Assembly (NCBI GenBank): GCA_002699145.1
Contig: PABK01000022.1
Coordinates: 18,248-82,247, forward strand
Direction of reading: 5' to 3'
DNA from: Halioglobus sp.
Lineage (GTDB): Bacteria > Pseudomonadota > Gammaproteobacteria > Pseudomonadales > Halieaceae
DNA length: 64,000 nucleotides
Program-made: the position numbers and the translations under genes
In this document: in pieces, positions 28,556 through 36,555 of the stretch
How the letters are laid out: each line of letters opens with the position of its first letter
How positions within the stretch are numbered: position 1 is the stretch's first letter
Notes under the pieces: generated by a model
The model's database searches: none
What the model was told of the DNA's origin: nothing
The model's input: only the letters and a program-made list of their open reading frames with translations

Positions 28556-29365
28556 ATGACTTCCCACCGCTATACCATGCAGCCGGACTTTCTCGAACAC
28601 GCCGGGCGGCGCCTGTTCCACCTGCTGTTGCGTCCGGTCGGCGAGGCGCGGGGCAGTGTGCTGTTCCTGCACGCGTTCGCCGAAGAGATGCACATGAGCC
28701 GGCGCAACGTCGCCGCCACGGCGCGGGCGCTGGCGACCGCCGGCTGCAATGTCATGCTGCTGGATCTGAGCGGCTGTGGCGACGGGGCGGGTGACTTTGT
28801 CGACGCCGACTGGAACACCTGGCGCGAGGACGCGCGCGGCGCCCTCGCCGCTCTGCGCGCACTGGACGCTGTCCCCGTCGCGCTGTGGGGCATGCGGCTG
28901 GGCGCGCTGCTGGCCACCGACACGGCGGTGAACGAGGCGGACATTGCGCGCCTGCTGCTGTGGCAGCCGGTGCTGAACGGCGAGCAGCAGATCGACCAGT
29001 TCCTGCGCCTGAAGTCCGTCGCCGGCGCCATGGGGCCCGGCGCGGGGTTTGATCGCAAGCACCTGTGGGGCCAGTTGCGCGACGGTCACGCGCTGGAGGT
29101 CGCCGGCTACGAATTGTCCGCGCGCATGGCGCAGGAGATCGCACGTGTGCGACTGGCGGACCTGCTGCCCCCCTGTCCGGTGCACTGGCTCGAGGTCAGC
29201 GCCGGCGGCGAGCTGGCGCGCCCCGGCGGCAATGTGCGCGGCCGCTGGAGTGAGCAGGGCGTGCGCGTGAGCACCGGGGTGGTCCCGGGTCCGGCGTTCT
29301 GGCGCAACCACGACGCCCCGCTCAACGACGCCTTGTGCGCCGCCACCCTGGAAGCGCTGCTGTGA
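28556..29365 (+). CDS. Exosortase A-associated alpha/beta hydrolase 2
   Basis: This 269-residue alpha/beta-fold protein has VLFLHAFAEEMHMSRR near 36, LLDLSGCGDGAGDF near 69 and, where the nucleophile elbow falls, LWGMRLGALLAT near 108-120. The elbow reads G-M-R-L-G, without the Ser of GxSxG. It is paired with hydrolase 1 by a 4-nt overlap, the arrangement seen in PEP-CTERM loci. Substrate unknown. An internal Met at 28577 is an alternative start. Confidence 0.85.
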   Translation: MTSHRYTMQPDFLEHAGRRLFHLLLRPVGEARGSVLFLHAFAEEMHMSRRNVAATARALATAGCNVMLLDLSGCGDGAGDFVDADWNTWREDARGALAALRALDAVPVALWGMRLGALLATDTAVNEADIARLLLWQPVLNGEQQIDQFLRLKSVAGAMGPGAGFDRKHLWGQLRDGHALEVAGYELSARMAQEIARVRLADLLPPCPVHWLEVSAGGELARPGGNVRGRWSEQGVRVSTGVVPGPAFWRNHDAPLNDALCAATLEALL

Positions 29366-30279
29366 GTGCGGCGGGCTGGCGCGAGCAGGGTGTGGTCTTC
29401 GACAGCGCGGGCCAGCGCCTGGTCGGGATACTCGCGCTGCCGGATGCGCCCGCGGACAGCGCCGTACTGATCACGGTGGGCGGCCCCCAGTACCGTGTCG
29501 GCAGCCACCGCCAGTTCACCCTGCTGGCGCGCGAGCTGGCGGCGCAGGGGATAGCCTCGCTGCGCTTCGATTACACGGGCATGGGCGACAGCGAGGGCGA
29601 AGCCGGGGGCTTCAGCGCTACGGACACGGACCTCGGCGCCGCCCTGGACACGCTCGCCGCGGCGCTGCCGGGACTGCGCGAGGTGGTGCTCTGGGGGCTG
29701 TGCGACGCGGCCTCGTCGGCCATGATGTTCGCCCACCGGCATCCGCGTATCGGCGGCCTGGTGCTGCTCAACCCCTGGGTCCACGGCGACGAGTACTCGT
29801 CGCGGGTGAAGGTGTCGCAGTACTACGGGCCGCTGCTGGCCGGGCGCGAGAACTGGCGCCGGCTGTTTTCCGGCGGCGTCCGGCTGCTGCCGGCCCTGCG
29901 CGATTTCGCGCTCAGCGCGGCGCGCGTCGTCGGCGGCTGGTTCGGCCTGTCCGGCGGCGCCTCGCGACACTCCTTCGTGCGCCAGATGCTGGAGGGCTTC
30001 GAGCGTTTCGGCGGCGACACGCTGGTCATCCTCAGTGAAGACGACCTTACCGCCAGTGAGTACCGCGACCTGCTCGAGAGCGACCGGCGCTGGCGTCGCG
30101 CATTGCAGGGCGAGCGCGTGACCACCTGCGAGGTGGCCGGCGCGGATCACACGTTTTCCAGCAAGGCGTGGAAAGCCGAGGTGGTGGCACTGACGGCGGA
30201 CTGGGTCAGGCGTCGCCAGGCGCCTTCTCGTAGACCCCCACCAGGCAGTACTCCGGGTAGCGCCGACCCCAGCGATTGA
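29362..30279 (+). CDS. Exosortase A-associated alpha/beta hydrolase 1
   Basis: A GTG overlapping the previous stop gives 305 residues. It has VLITVGGPQYRVGSHRQFTLLA near 35, SLRFDYTGMGDSEG near 66 and LWGLCDAASSAMMFA near 112, where the elbow carries Cys/Asp in place of the usual GxSxG Ser. The 3' end overlaps the convergent methyltransferase gene by 74 nt. Pairing with hydrolase 2 points to a common step in processing the polymer or its lipid carrier. Confidence 0.85.
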   Translation: MSAAGWREQGVVFDSAGQRLVGILALPDAPADSAVLITVGGPQYRVGSHRQFTLLARELAAQGIASLRFDYTGMGDSEGEAGGFSATDTDLGAALDTLAAALPGLREVVLWGLCDAASSAMMFAHRHPRIGGLVLLNPWVHGDEYSSRVKVSQYYGPLLAGRENWRRLFSGGVRLLPALRDFALSAARVVGGWFGLSGGASRHSFVRQMLEGFERFGGDTLVILSEDDLTASEYRDLLESDRRWRRALQGERVTTCEVAGADHTFSSKAWKAEVVALTADWVRRRQAPSRRPPPGSTPGSADPSD

Positions 30280-31000
30280 GCAGGCGGCGCAGCGCCAGCT
30301 CGGCCCAGGCCAGGGGGCGAAAGCCGCTGAAGGTGCGGCAGTCGTCCAGGCGCAGGAACAGGCGCTCCCTGAAACCGTGGCGCGCGAACAGGTCCAGCAG
30401 GGTCTGCTGGGTGTTCATGCGGAAGCAGGTGGGGAAGGTGTCCTCCGGCTCGGTGCCCCAGAGAATGCGTTTGACGGGGTTGTGCAGGCTGAAGGGCACC
30501 AGGTTGGTGATCAGCGGCACCGGCGAGTACCTGTACACCGTATAGACCACCACGCGGCCGCCGTCCGCGGTCACCCGGGTCAGCGACTGCATCAGTTCCT
30601 CCGGCCTGGCCACGTGTTCGGCCACCATGCGCATGGTGACGAGATCGAACTGCCGGTCGTCGGCGAAGTCCTCCATCGTGCCCAGCACCTTTTCGTGCAC
30701 GTAGGGGTTGTCGTTCAGCGTCTCGTCCGGGTCCACGCCCACCAGCAGCCGCGCGCGATCGGCCAGGGTCTGCGACAATCCCTGGTTGGAGGGGAAGATA
30801 TTGCGCCCGCAGCCCACGTCCAGCCAGCGCGTGTCGGCGCCGACCAGTTTCTCCAGCAGCGCCTCGTAGACGTCGTCCGGGTTGAAATAGCCGAATTTCC
30901 AGCGCAGCGCCGGCGACCAGTTGAGCTGGTCCACGGGGCCGTACTTGCCGGTAAATACCGTCACCAGTTCCTCGTGGCTGGGGGGGCTCAGGCTGTCCAT
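30206..31000 (-). CDS. SAM-dependent methyltransferase, class I
   Basis: The start MDSLSPPSHEELVTVFTGKYG at 31000 gives 264 residues; a longer frame to 31057 shadows the upstream gene. Motif I is clear (RWLDVGCGRNIFPSN near 52), with LLVGVDPDE near 83 and FDLVTMRMVAEHVARPEELM near 115. It probably methylates a sugar or a sugar-linked acid. It overlaps the end of the asparagine-synthase-like gene by 13 nt, so the two are likely coupled. Confidence 0.82.
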   Translation of the reverse strand: MDSLSPPSHEELVTVFTGKYGPVDQLNWSPALRWKFGYFNPDDVYEALLEKLVGADTRWLDVGCGRNIFPSNQGLSQTLADRARLLVGVDPDETLNDNPYVHEKVLGTMEDFADDRQFDLVTMRMVAEHVARPEELMQSLTRVTADGGRVVVYTVYRYSPVPLITNLVPFSLHNPVKRILWGTEPEDTFPTCFRMNTQQTLLDLFARHGFRERLFLRLDDCRTFSGFRPLAWAELALRRLLNRWGRRYPEYCLVGVYEKAPGDA

Positions 31001-32856
31001 GTGGCGTCCTTGTCCTCGTTCGCGGACATCCACAGCTCGAACACGGTGAAAATCCACACCAGTTCCCCGTAGTACGCCGCGTGCTCGCTCTGGTGCATCT
31101 GGATCGCCTGGTCGATGAACTCAGGCCGGATAAAGCCCCGCGCCTTGAGTTTCAGCAGGTTGTCGTAGGCCAGTTCCTGCAGTGGGCGGTAGGTGCGCAT
31201 CCATACGCCGAAGGGCAGGCCGAAGCCCTGCTTGGTCTTGCTGATCGTCGCGTCCGGCAGCCAGCCGCGCAGGGACTGTTTGTAAAAATGCCGCAGGTCG
31301 GAGTCCCTGATTTTCCACCGCGGCGGTACCCGCGTGGAAAACTCGATCAGCCCGTCGTCGAGCATGGGGTAGGTAACGTCGACGCCGGCCACCGCACACA
31401 TGTGGCTGACCTTGCGCAGGTCGTTGTCCGCCAGCGTGATCTGCCAGTCGAGGTAGAGCATGCGGTCGAGGTCGTCCGCGCCGGCGGGGCGGTTGTAGAT
31501 GTCCCGCAACAGGGCCAGTGGCTCGCCGCGATCGACCTGCGCCAGCAGGTCCGCGCTGAACATTTCTTCCGCGGCGTGGCGGTGCAGGAAATTGTAGCTC
31601 TGCAGACGGTCGGGCAGAGGCGTGTTGGCCTGGTCGATGTAGCTGTTGGCCTTGGCGACCAGGGGCAGGGAGCGCGGCAGGTGGCGCAGCAACGCTTCGA
31701 GCATGCCGCGGCGCAGGAAACCGGGCAGCCGCTGGTAGTGCTCGAATACCTCCTGCCGCAGGTAGCGCTCATTGCCGGCGAACAGTTCGTCGCCGCCGTC
31801 ACCGGCGAGCAGTGTGGTGACGCCGTTGTCCGCGGCCATGCGCGCGCAGAAGTAGGCGGGCAGGGCGGAGGAGTTGCCGAAGGGTTCGTCGTAGCTGGTG
31901 GCGATCAGCGGCAGTGCGTCGACCACGTCCTCCGGTGTCACGTAGTACTCGTTCAGGTGCACGCCGAAGTGTTTCGCCGTGGTCCGCGCGTAGGCCATCT
32001 CGTCGTAGCCCTCGGCGGAAAAACCGATGGCATAGGCCTGCGCGCCGGCGTCGGCGACCTCGGACATGACGCCGACCACCGTGGAACTGTCCAGTCCGCC
32101 GCTGAGAAACGCGCCGTAGGCGCCCTCGCGCGGCAGGCTGTTGCGCACGGCGCATCGCAGCAGTTCGCGCAGTTCCTCGCCCAGTGAGTCGAAGCTCTTC
32201 TCGCCCGCCTGGAAGCGTGGGCACCAGTAATTGACCACGCGACAGCTGCCGCCGCTGAATTCCAGGTAGTGGGCGGCGGGCAGTTTACGCAGCTTGTCGA
32301 ACACCGTGCCGGGAGCGGGCACCATGTGGAAGTAGACGTAGTTGTAAACGCCCTGGGCCTGCAGCGCGGGCGCGCCCTCGGCGCAGCGCATCGCCGCGCC
32401 CGCCTCGGGGCCAAAGGCGATGCCCCGGTCGTCGACGCGGTAGTGCAGGGCATGTTGCCCGCTGCGGTCGATGGCGGCCAGCAGGCGTTGCTGCGCGGTG
32501 TCCACGATGCAGCAGGCGAAGGCGCCGGCCAGGCGCGCGAAAATGCCGCTGTCCTGCTCGGCGTAGCCGCGCGCCAGCGCCTGCGCGCAGCCTTCCGCTG
32601 CGGCCAGTTGCGCCAGTTCCGCGTCGAGGAAGCGCGGGCTGCCGGCCACGGCGACGGCGCCGCCGCCGGGCAGGTCGCAGGTCGACCCGGTGCCGGCGAT
32701 CGCGAAGCCGGGGCCTTGCCGGCTCGCGCACGGCAGGCCGGTGCGCAGCGCCGACGCCGTGTCGTCCGGCCCGGACTGTGCGCCATACCAGCCGATGACG
32801 CCGTGCCGCCGCAACCCCTGGTGAGCGTTGTTGTCCCTGTCCCCGCCCTGGGCCAT
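30988..32856 (-). CDS. Asparagine-synthase-like protein lacking the glutaminase cysteine
   Basis: This 622-residue paralogue of the amidotransferase at 13340 has an intact synthetase half (AFLSGGLDSSTVVG near 250, LLAGDGGDELFAGNERY near 350). The N-terminal glutaminase-like half begins after a 17-residue extension with GVIGWYGAQ, where family members read MCGI(A/V)G; no Cys aligns with Cys2. It should therefore use free ammonia, another donor, or a non-amidating reaction. It is followed by the methyltransferase. Confidence 0.85.
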   Translation of the reverse strand: MAQGGDRDNNAHQGLRRHGVIGWYGAQSGPDDTASALRTGLPCASRQGPGFAIAGTGSTCDLPGGGAVAVAGSPRFLDAELAQLAAAEGCAQALARGYAEQDSGIFARLAGAFACCIVDTAQQRLLAAIDRSGQHALHYRVDDRGIAFGPEAGAAMRCAEGAPALQAQGVYNYVYFHMVPAPGTVFDKLRKLPAAHYLEFSGGSCRVVNYWCPRFQAGEKSFDSLGEELRELLRCAVRNSLPREGAYGAFLSGGLDSSTVVGVMSEVADAGAQAYAIGFSAEGYDEMAYARTTAKHFGVHLNEYYVTPEDVVDALPLIATSYDEPFGNSSALPAYFCARMAADNGVTTLLAGDGGDELFAGNERYLRQEVFEHYQRLPGFLRRGMLEALLRHLPRSLPLVAKANSYIDQANTPLPDRLQSYNFLHRHAAEEMFSADLLAQVDRGEPLALLRDIYNRPAGADDLDRMLYLDWQITLADNDLRKVSHMCAVAGVDVTYPMLDDGLIEFSTRVPPRWKIRDSDLRHFYKQSLRGWLPDATISKTKQGFGLPFGVWMRTYRPLQELAYDNLLKLKARGFIRPEFIDQAIQMHQSEHAAYYGELVWIFTVFELWMSANEDKDATWTA

Positions 32857-33028
32857 TCCTCAGGTCCATCAGTTGTTATTCAACCTGGCATGCTATCACC
32901 ACGACCCTGCAGGCGTAAGTTACCCGGCGCGGAATCTGGCCTTAATCCTGCCCGAGATGTGAAGTGGTTCTACTCCAGGGGTGCCCTTGCTATGCTGTCC
33001 GCGCTTATTCGCAGCGCACCGGGAACAC

Positions 33029-34612
33029 ATGACTGTTGCACACAGACACCTCTTGCTTGCCCTGACGTGGCTGGTGGCGGGTGCGGCCCCGGGCCTTGTC
33101 ATGGCGGCTGCGCCGTCGGTCGCGCCCACTGCGCCACAGGTGGCCAGCGTGTGGGACAAGTACAAGCGCATCCGCCAGGGCGAAAGCAGTGTGGATGCGC
33201 AGGAAGAGGAGGAGCCGCCGGCGCCCGCGGCCACTCCCGCGCCCCCGCCTGCGCCCCCGCCTGCGCCCGCGGCGCCAGCGCCGCGCCCGGCGCCGGCCAC
33301 TCCCGCGGCCGGGCAGCCGCCGGTAGCGGCGGCGCGGGAGCCCGCTACCAAACGCCAGGGACGCGTCAGCGCCAGGCCGGTCAGCGCGCCCGCGCAGCCG
33401 GTGGCGGCGGGTAGCTGGTGGGCGTTTTACGCCGGCACCCTCGACATCGACGCCAGACCGTTCTACGGACCCTACGGGGTGGACTTCCAGTGGGCCTACG
33501 CGCGCAGCGAGCCGCTGCCGCCGGACCCGCGCATCGTCGTGTCCCTGCACGACGCGGGCGACGGGGAGATGGGGGTGTTCGCGCCGGACGCGGCGGGCGA
33601 TATCGAACTGCGCACCCAGGATGCCGGCGTCTACCGCCAGGACTGGCGCGAAGGGTGGAGCCTGGGCGCCGACGGCCAGCCCTATCCCGGTCGGCGTATC
33701 GCCGCCACGCTACAGTTTCTTGCGCAGCGCTACGCGCTTGAGCCGGGCGGGCGGGGCATTGTTGTGCAGGGCGCGGGCATGGGCGGCAGCGGCGCGCTGT
33801 TGCAAACCCTGCTGCTGCCGCAACCCTGGCGTGCGCGCATTGCCTACGTGTCGGCGCAGGCGGGCGGCGCGCTGCCGCGACAGGTCGCGCGCAAGCAGCC
33901 GCAGCAGTTTGCCAACCTGCCGCCGGACAGCGGCGCCGGCCGCCAGGTCTGGGACAGGCTGGATTTCCAGCAGCAGGCGCCGGTGGACCCGGTGCTGCGC
34001 GGTATGCATTACCGGCAGGTCTTCAGCAGCGACGACCCGTCCGCGGAAGGACCGCGCGGCAATACCCAGCTCGCGTTCGTCAACCTGCTGGAGACGCAGC
34101 GTATCGGCGCGGCGTTCGCCTGGGTCAAGGCGGGCCGCGGCACTTACGAACGCGGCGTGCGCATGCCCGACCTGTCGCGCTTCGAGGTGCCCGAGCAGGA
34201 TGTCACCCTCGATCGCGCCCACCCGGCCATTACCCGCTCGACGGGCAACTACCCGCCGAGCGCGCGCCAGCGCGTGGACGGGCGCGCGTTTCCACGCGGG
34301 CATTACAACCTCGGCATCACCTGGGACCACGCCGGCATCGTCGACCGCCCCGGGGAGATCGTCTTCCCGCTGCGCTATACCGCGCGCCGTAACCTGGGCC
34401 AGGGCCTGCCCGACCAGCCGCGCCACATCACGGTCAGCGTCACACCGCGGCGCCCGCGCCACTTCGAATTGCGCGACGGCGAGACCCTGAACTGGAGCTG
34501 GGACGGTGGCGCCCTGACTGGCAGCGCCACGGTGCGCGGCGATAGCGTGACCATCGACGGTATCCCGCTGGAGTCGGGACAGCCCTATCGCAGGCTGAGA
34601 ATCTACCGCTGA
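33029..34612 (+). CDS. Secreted alpha/beta-hydrolase-like protein with Pro/Ala linker
   Basis: The start MTVAHRHLLLALTWLVAG gives 527 residues with a signal peptide ending near AMA (about 26), a Pro/Ala-rich linker (about 60-135) and a globular domain. GIVVQGAGMGGSGALLQTLLLP near 245 looks like the nucleophile elbow of an esterase, but Gly replaces Ser (GAGMGG instead of GxSMGG). A beta-rich C-terminus follows. Likely a periplasmic carbohydrate-binding or degenerate esterase protein. I do not recognise a named family. Confidence 0.65.
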   Translation: MTVAHRHLLLALTWLVAGAAPGLVMAAAPSVAPTAPQVASVWDKYKRIRQGESSVDAQEEEEPPAPAATPAPPPAPPPAPAAPAPRPAPATPAAGQPPVAAAREPATKRQGRVSARPVSAPAQPVAAGSWWAFYAGTLDIDARPFYGPYGVDFQWAYARSEPLPPDPRIVVSLHDAGDGEMGVFAPDAAGDIELRTQDAGVYRQDWREGWSLGADGQPYPGRRIAATLQFLAQRYALEPGGRGIVVQGAGMGGSGALLQTLLLPQPWRARIAYVSAQAGGALPRQVARKQPQQFANLPPDSGAGRQVWDRLDFQQQAPVDPVLRGMHYRQVFSSDDPSAEGPRGNTQLAFVNLLETQRIGAAFAWVKAGRGTYERGVRMPDLSRFEVPEQDVTLDRAHPAITRSTGNYPPSARQRVDGRAFPRGHYNLGITWDHAGIVDRPGEIVFPLRYTARRNLGQGLPDQPRHITVSVTPRRPRHFELRDGETLNWSWDGGALTGSATVRGDSVTIDGIPLESGQPYRRLRIYR

Positions 34613-34620
34613 CGCTGCGT

Positions 34621-34670
34621 CGCCGCGCGCCGCGGCCTCGGTGTGCCGCGCCTGCCCCCGGCGCGCGGCG
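34621..34670. terminator. Perfect 12-bp inverted repeat between convergent genes
   Basis: CGCCGCGCGCCG (34621-34632) and CGGCGCGCGGCG (34659-34670) pair perfectly around a 26-nt loop, between the ends of convergent genes at 34612 and 34692. No T-run follows on either strand. A bidirectional, Rho-assisted stop is the likeliest role. Confidence 0.4.
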
Positions 34671-34691
34671 TGGCGAGGGCGCGGCGGGCCC

Positions 34692-36035
34692 CTAGGGCCG
34701 CTTCTCCTTGAAACGCTCCGGGTTGATGTTCTGCCGCTTGAGCAGTTTGTAGAAGTCGGTGCGATTGCGCTGCGCGAGCATGGCCGCCTCGGCGACGGAG
34801 CCGTTGGTGAGCCGCAGTACCTTGACCAGGTAGTCGTGTTCGAACTGCTCCCGCGCCTGGCTGAGCGAGGGCAGGAACTGGTCCTGCACCGTCAGTGCCT
34901 CGCGCACCAGCGCCTCGGGAATCACCGGCGTGGTCGACAGGGCGGCGGTGCGCTGCACGACGTTCTCCAGTTGCCGCACGTTGCCCGGCCACGGGGCGCT
35001 GATCATGACCTCCATCGCCGCGGGGGCGAAACTGGTGACCTGGCCCATCTGGTGGGCGCCGGTGGCGCGCAGGAAATAGTTCGCCAGCAGCGGAATGTCC
35101 TCCACCCGCTCCGCCAGGGAGGGCAGGTGGAAGTTCACCACGTTCAGGCGGTAGAACAGGTCGTCGCGGAACAGCCCCTCGCGCATGTCGTGTTCCAGGT
35201 CGCGGTTGGTCGCGGAGATAATGCGCACGTCGACGGGTATGCTTTCGGTGCTGCCGATGGGGCGTATGCGCCGCTCCTGCAGGGCGCGCAGCAGCTTGAC
35301 CTGTAGCGGCGGCGGGATATCGCCGATCTCGTCCAGGAACAGGGTGCCGCCGCTGGCGGCGCGGAACAGGCCGGTGTGTTCGCTGATCGCCCCGGTGAAC
35401 GCGCCCTTGACGTGGCCGAACAGTTCGGACTCCAGCAACTGCTCCGGCAGGGCGCCGCAGTTGACCGCGACCATGGGGCCCTGGCGCTTGTCGTCCGCCT
35501 CGTGCAGGGCGCGGGCGAGCATCTCCTTGCCGCTGCCGCTGTCGCCGGTGATAAGCACGCTGACGTCGGACCCGGCGATTTGTTTCACCTGGTTGAGAAT
35601 GCGCTCCATCATCGGGCTGCGCGTGACGAAATGCTCGCGCCAGCTGTCGAAGATCTCGTTCTGGCTGCCGCCGGACTGTTGCAGGGCGGAGCGTATCGTC
35701 GACAGCAGCTGGTTCTTCTCCACCGGCTTGGTGAGAAACTCGAAGACACCTTTCTGCGTCGCGGACACCGCCTCCGGAATGGTGCCCTGGGCCGACATGA
35801 TGATCACCGGCAGGCCCGGGTAGAAGTGGCGCACCTGCTCGAACAGGTCCATGCCGCTGGCGCCCTCCATGCGCAGGTCGGTGATGACCAGGTCGGCGGG
35901 GTTGTTGCGCAGGCAGACCAGCGCCTCCTCGGCCGAGGGCGCGGTCTCCACCGCGTAGCCCTCCGCCTCCAGGCGGATGGCCAGGAGTTTCAGCAAACTG
36001 GTGTCGTCATCGACCAGTAGTATTCGATCCTGCAA
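34692..36035 (-). CDS. glrR: Sigma-54-dependent response regulator GlrR (QseF)
   Basis: This 447-residue NtrC-type activator has a receiver domain with Asp9/Asp10 and phospho-acceptor Asp53 (LVITDLRME), and an AAA+ domain with Walker A GDSGSGKE near 170, sigma-54 contact loop GAFTGA near 211 and Walker B LFLDEIGDIP. The C-terminal Fis-type helix-turn-helix is NGSVAEAAMLAQRNRTDFYKLLKR. With GlrK and QseG in the same operon it matches GlrR rather than the PrsR regulator usual for PEP-CTERM systems. It can activate -24/-12 promoters such as that at 38197. Confidence 0.92.
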   Translation of the reverse strand: MQDRILLVDDDTSLLKLLAIRLEAEGYAVETAPSAEEALVCLRNNPADLVITDLRMEGASGMDLFEQVRHFYPGLPVIIMSAQGTIPEAVSATQKGVFEFLTKPVEKNQLLSTIRSALQQSGGSQNEIFDSWREHFVTRSPMMERILNQVKQIAGSDVSVLITGDSGSGKEMLARALHEADDKRQGPMVAVNCGALPEQLLESELFGHVKGAFTGAISEHTGLFRAASGGTLFLDEIGDIPPPLQVKLLRALQERRIRPIGSTESIPVDVRIISATNRDLEHDMREGLFRDDLFYRLNVVNFHLPSLAERVEDIPLLANYFLRATGAHQMGQVTSFAPAAMEVMISAPWPGNVRQLENVVQRTAALSTTPVIPEALVREALTVQDQFLPSLSQAREQFEHDYLVKVLRLTNGSVAEAAMLAQRNRTDFYKLLKRQNINPERFKEKRP

Positions 36036-36039
36036 GGGG

Positions 36040-36555
36040 TTATTCCTCTTTGCGCGTGCTGATGACCGCCTCGAGGTCGGTCAGTGCCTGGATTTTCTCC
36101 TCGAGTAGCTGTCGCTCGGCTTCGGTCTCTTCCAGCCTGCCCTGCAGCGCGTCGTGCTCGCCCGCCAGCTCCTGGTTGCGCATATACCAGTTGATACGCG
36201 CCTGGTTGAACTCGAGTTGCATCTGCAGCAGTTGCTGTTGTTGCCGCGACAGCACGGCAGTGTCCGCCAGTGTCTTGAAACTGTCTCGCGCCTGTACCCA
36301 GGCGCCCAGTGAGCGCAACTGCTGGTTGAGCAGGCCGTAGTAGTAGAGCTGGTCGGAGTCCTGCGGGCGGTCGATGTCCACCAGCGCCGCCACCAGCTGT
36401 TCCTCGTCCAGTTCCCGCACCTGTGCCTGCAACTGCAACCACTGTTCCACCGGGTCCGAGCGCGGCGCCGGCGGCGGCTGCGGCGCCCGGCTCGGGGCGA
36501 TCTGGCAGGCCGCGAGCAGCGCCGCCAGTATCAGTGTGCCGAGTGCGCGGGACAT
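36040..36555 (-). CDS. qseG: QseG-like outer-membrane lipoprotein
   Basis: The start MSRALGTLILAALLAACQ at 36555 gives 171 residues with a lipobox (LLAACQ, Cys about 17), a Pro-rich linker and long helical stretches with coiled coil near 130-170. Position between glrK and glrR and the lipoprotein signal match QseG (YfhG), the accessory protein that modulates the GlrK/QseE sensor. It overlaps the glrK end by 25 nt. Confidence 0.78.
   Translation of the reverse strand: MSRALGTLILAALLAACQIAPSRAPQPPPAPRSDPVEQWLQLQAQVRELDEEQLVAALVDIDRPQDSDQLYYYGLLNQQLRSLGAWVQARDSFKTLADTAVLSRQQQQLLQMQLEFNQARINWYMRNQELAGEHDALQGRLEETEAERQLLEEKIQALTDLEAVISTRKEE

Noticed and set aside
34692..36035. PrsR, the usual PEP-CTERM regulator
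   Set aside because: The receiver sequence and the glrK-qseG-glrR order fit GlrR; no PrsK-like multi-helix GAF kinase is in the window.
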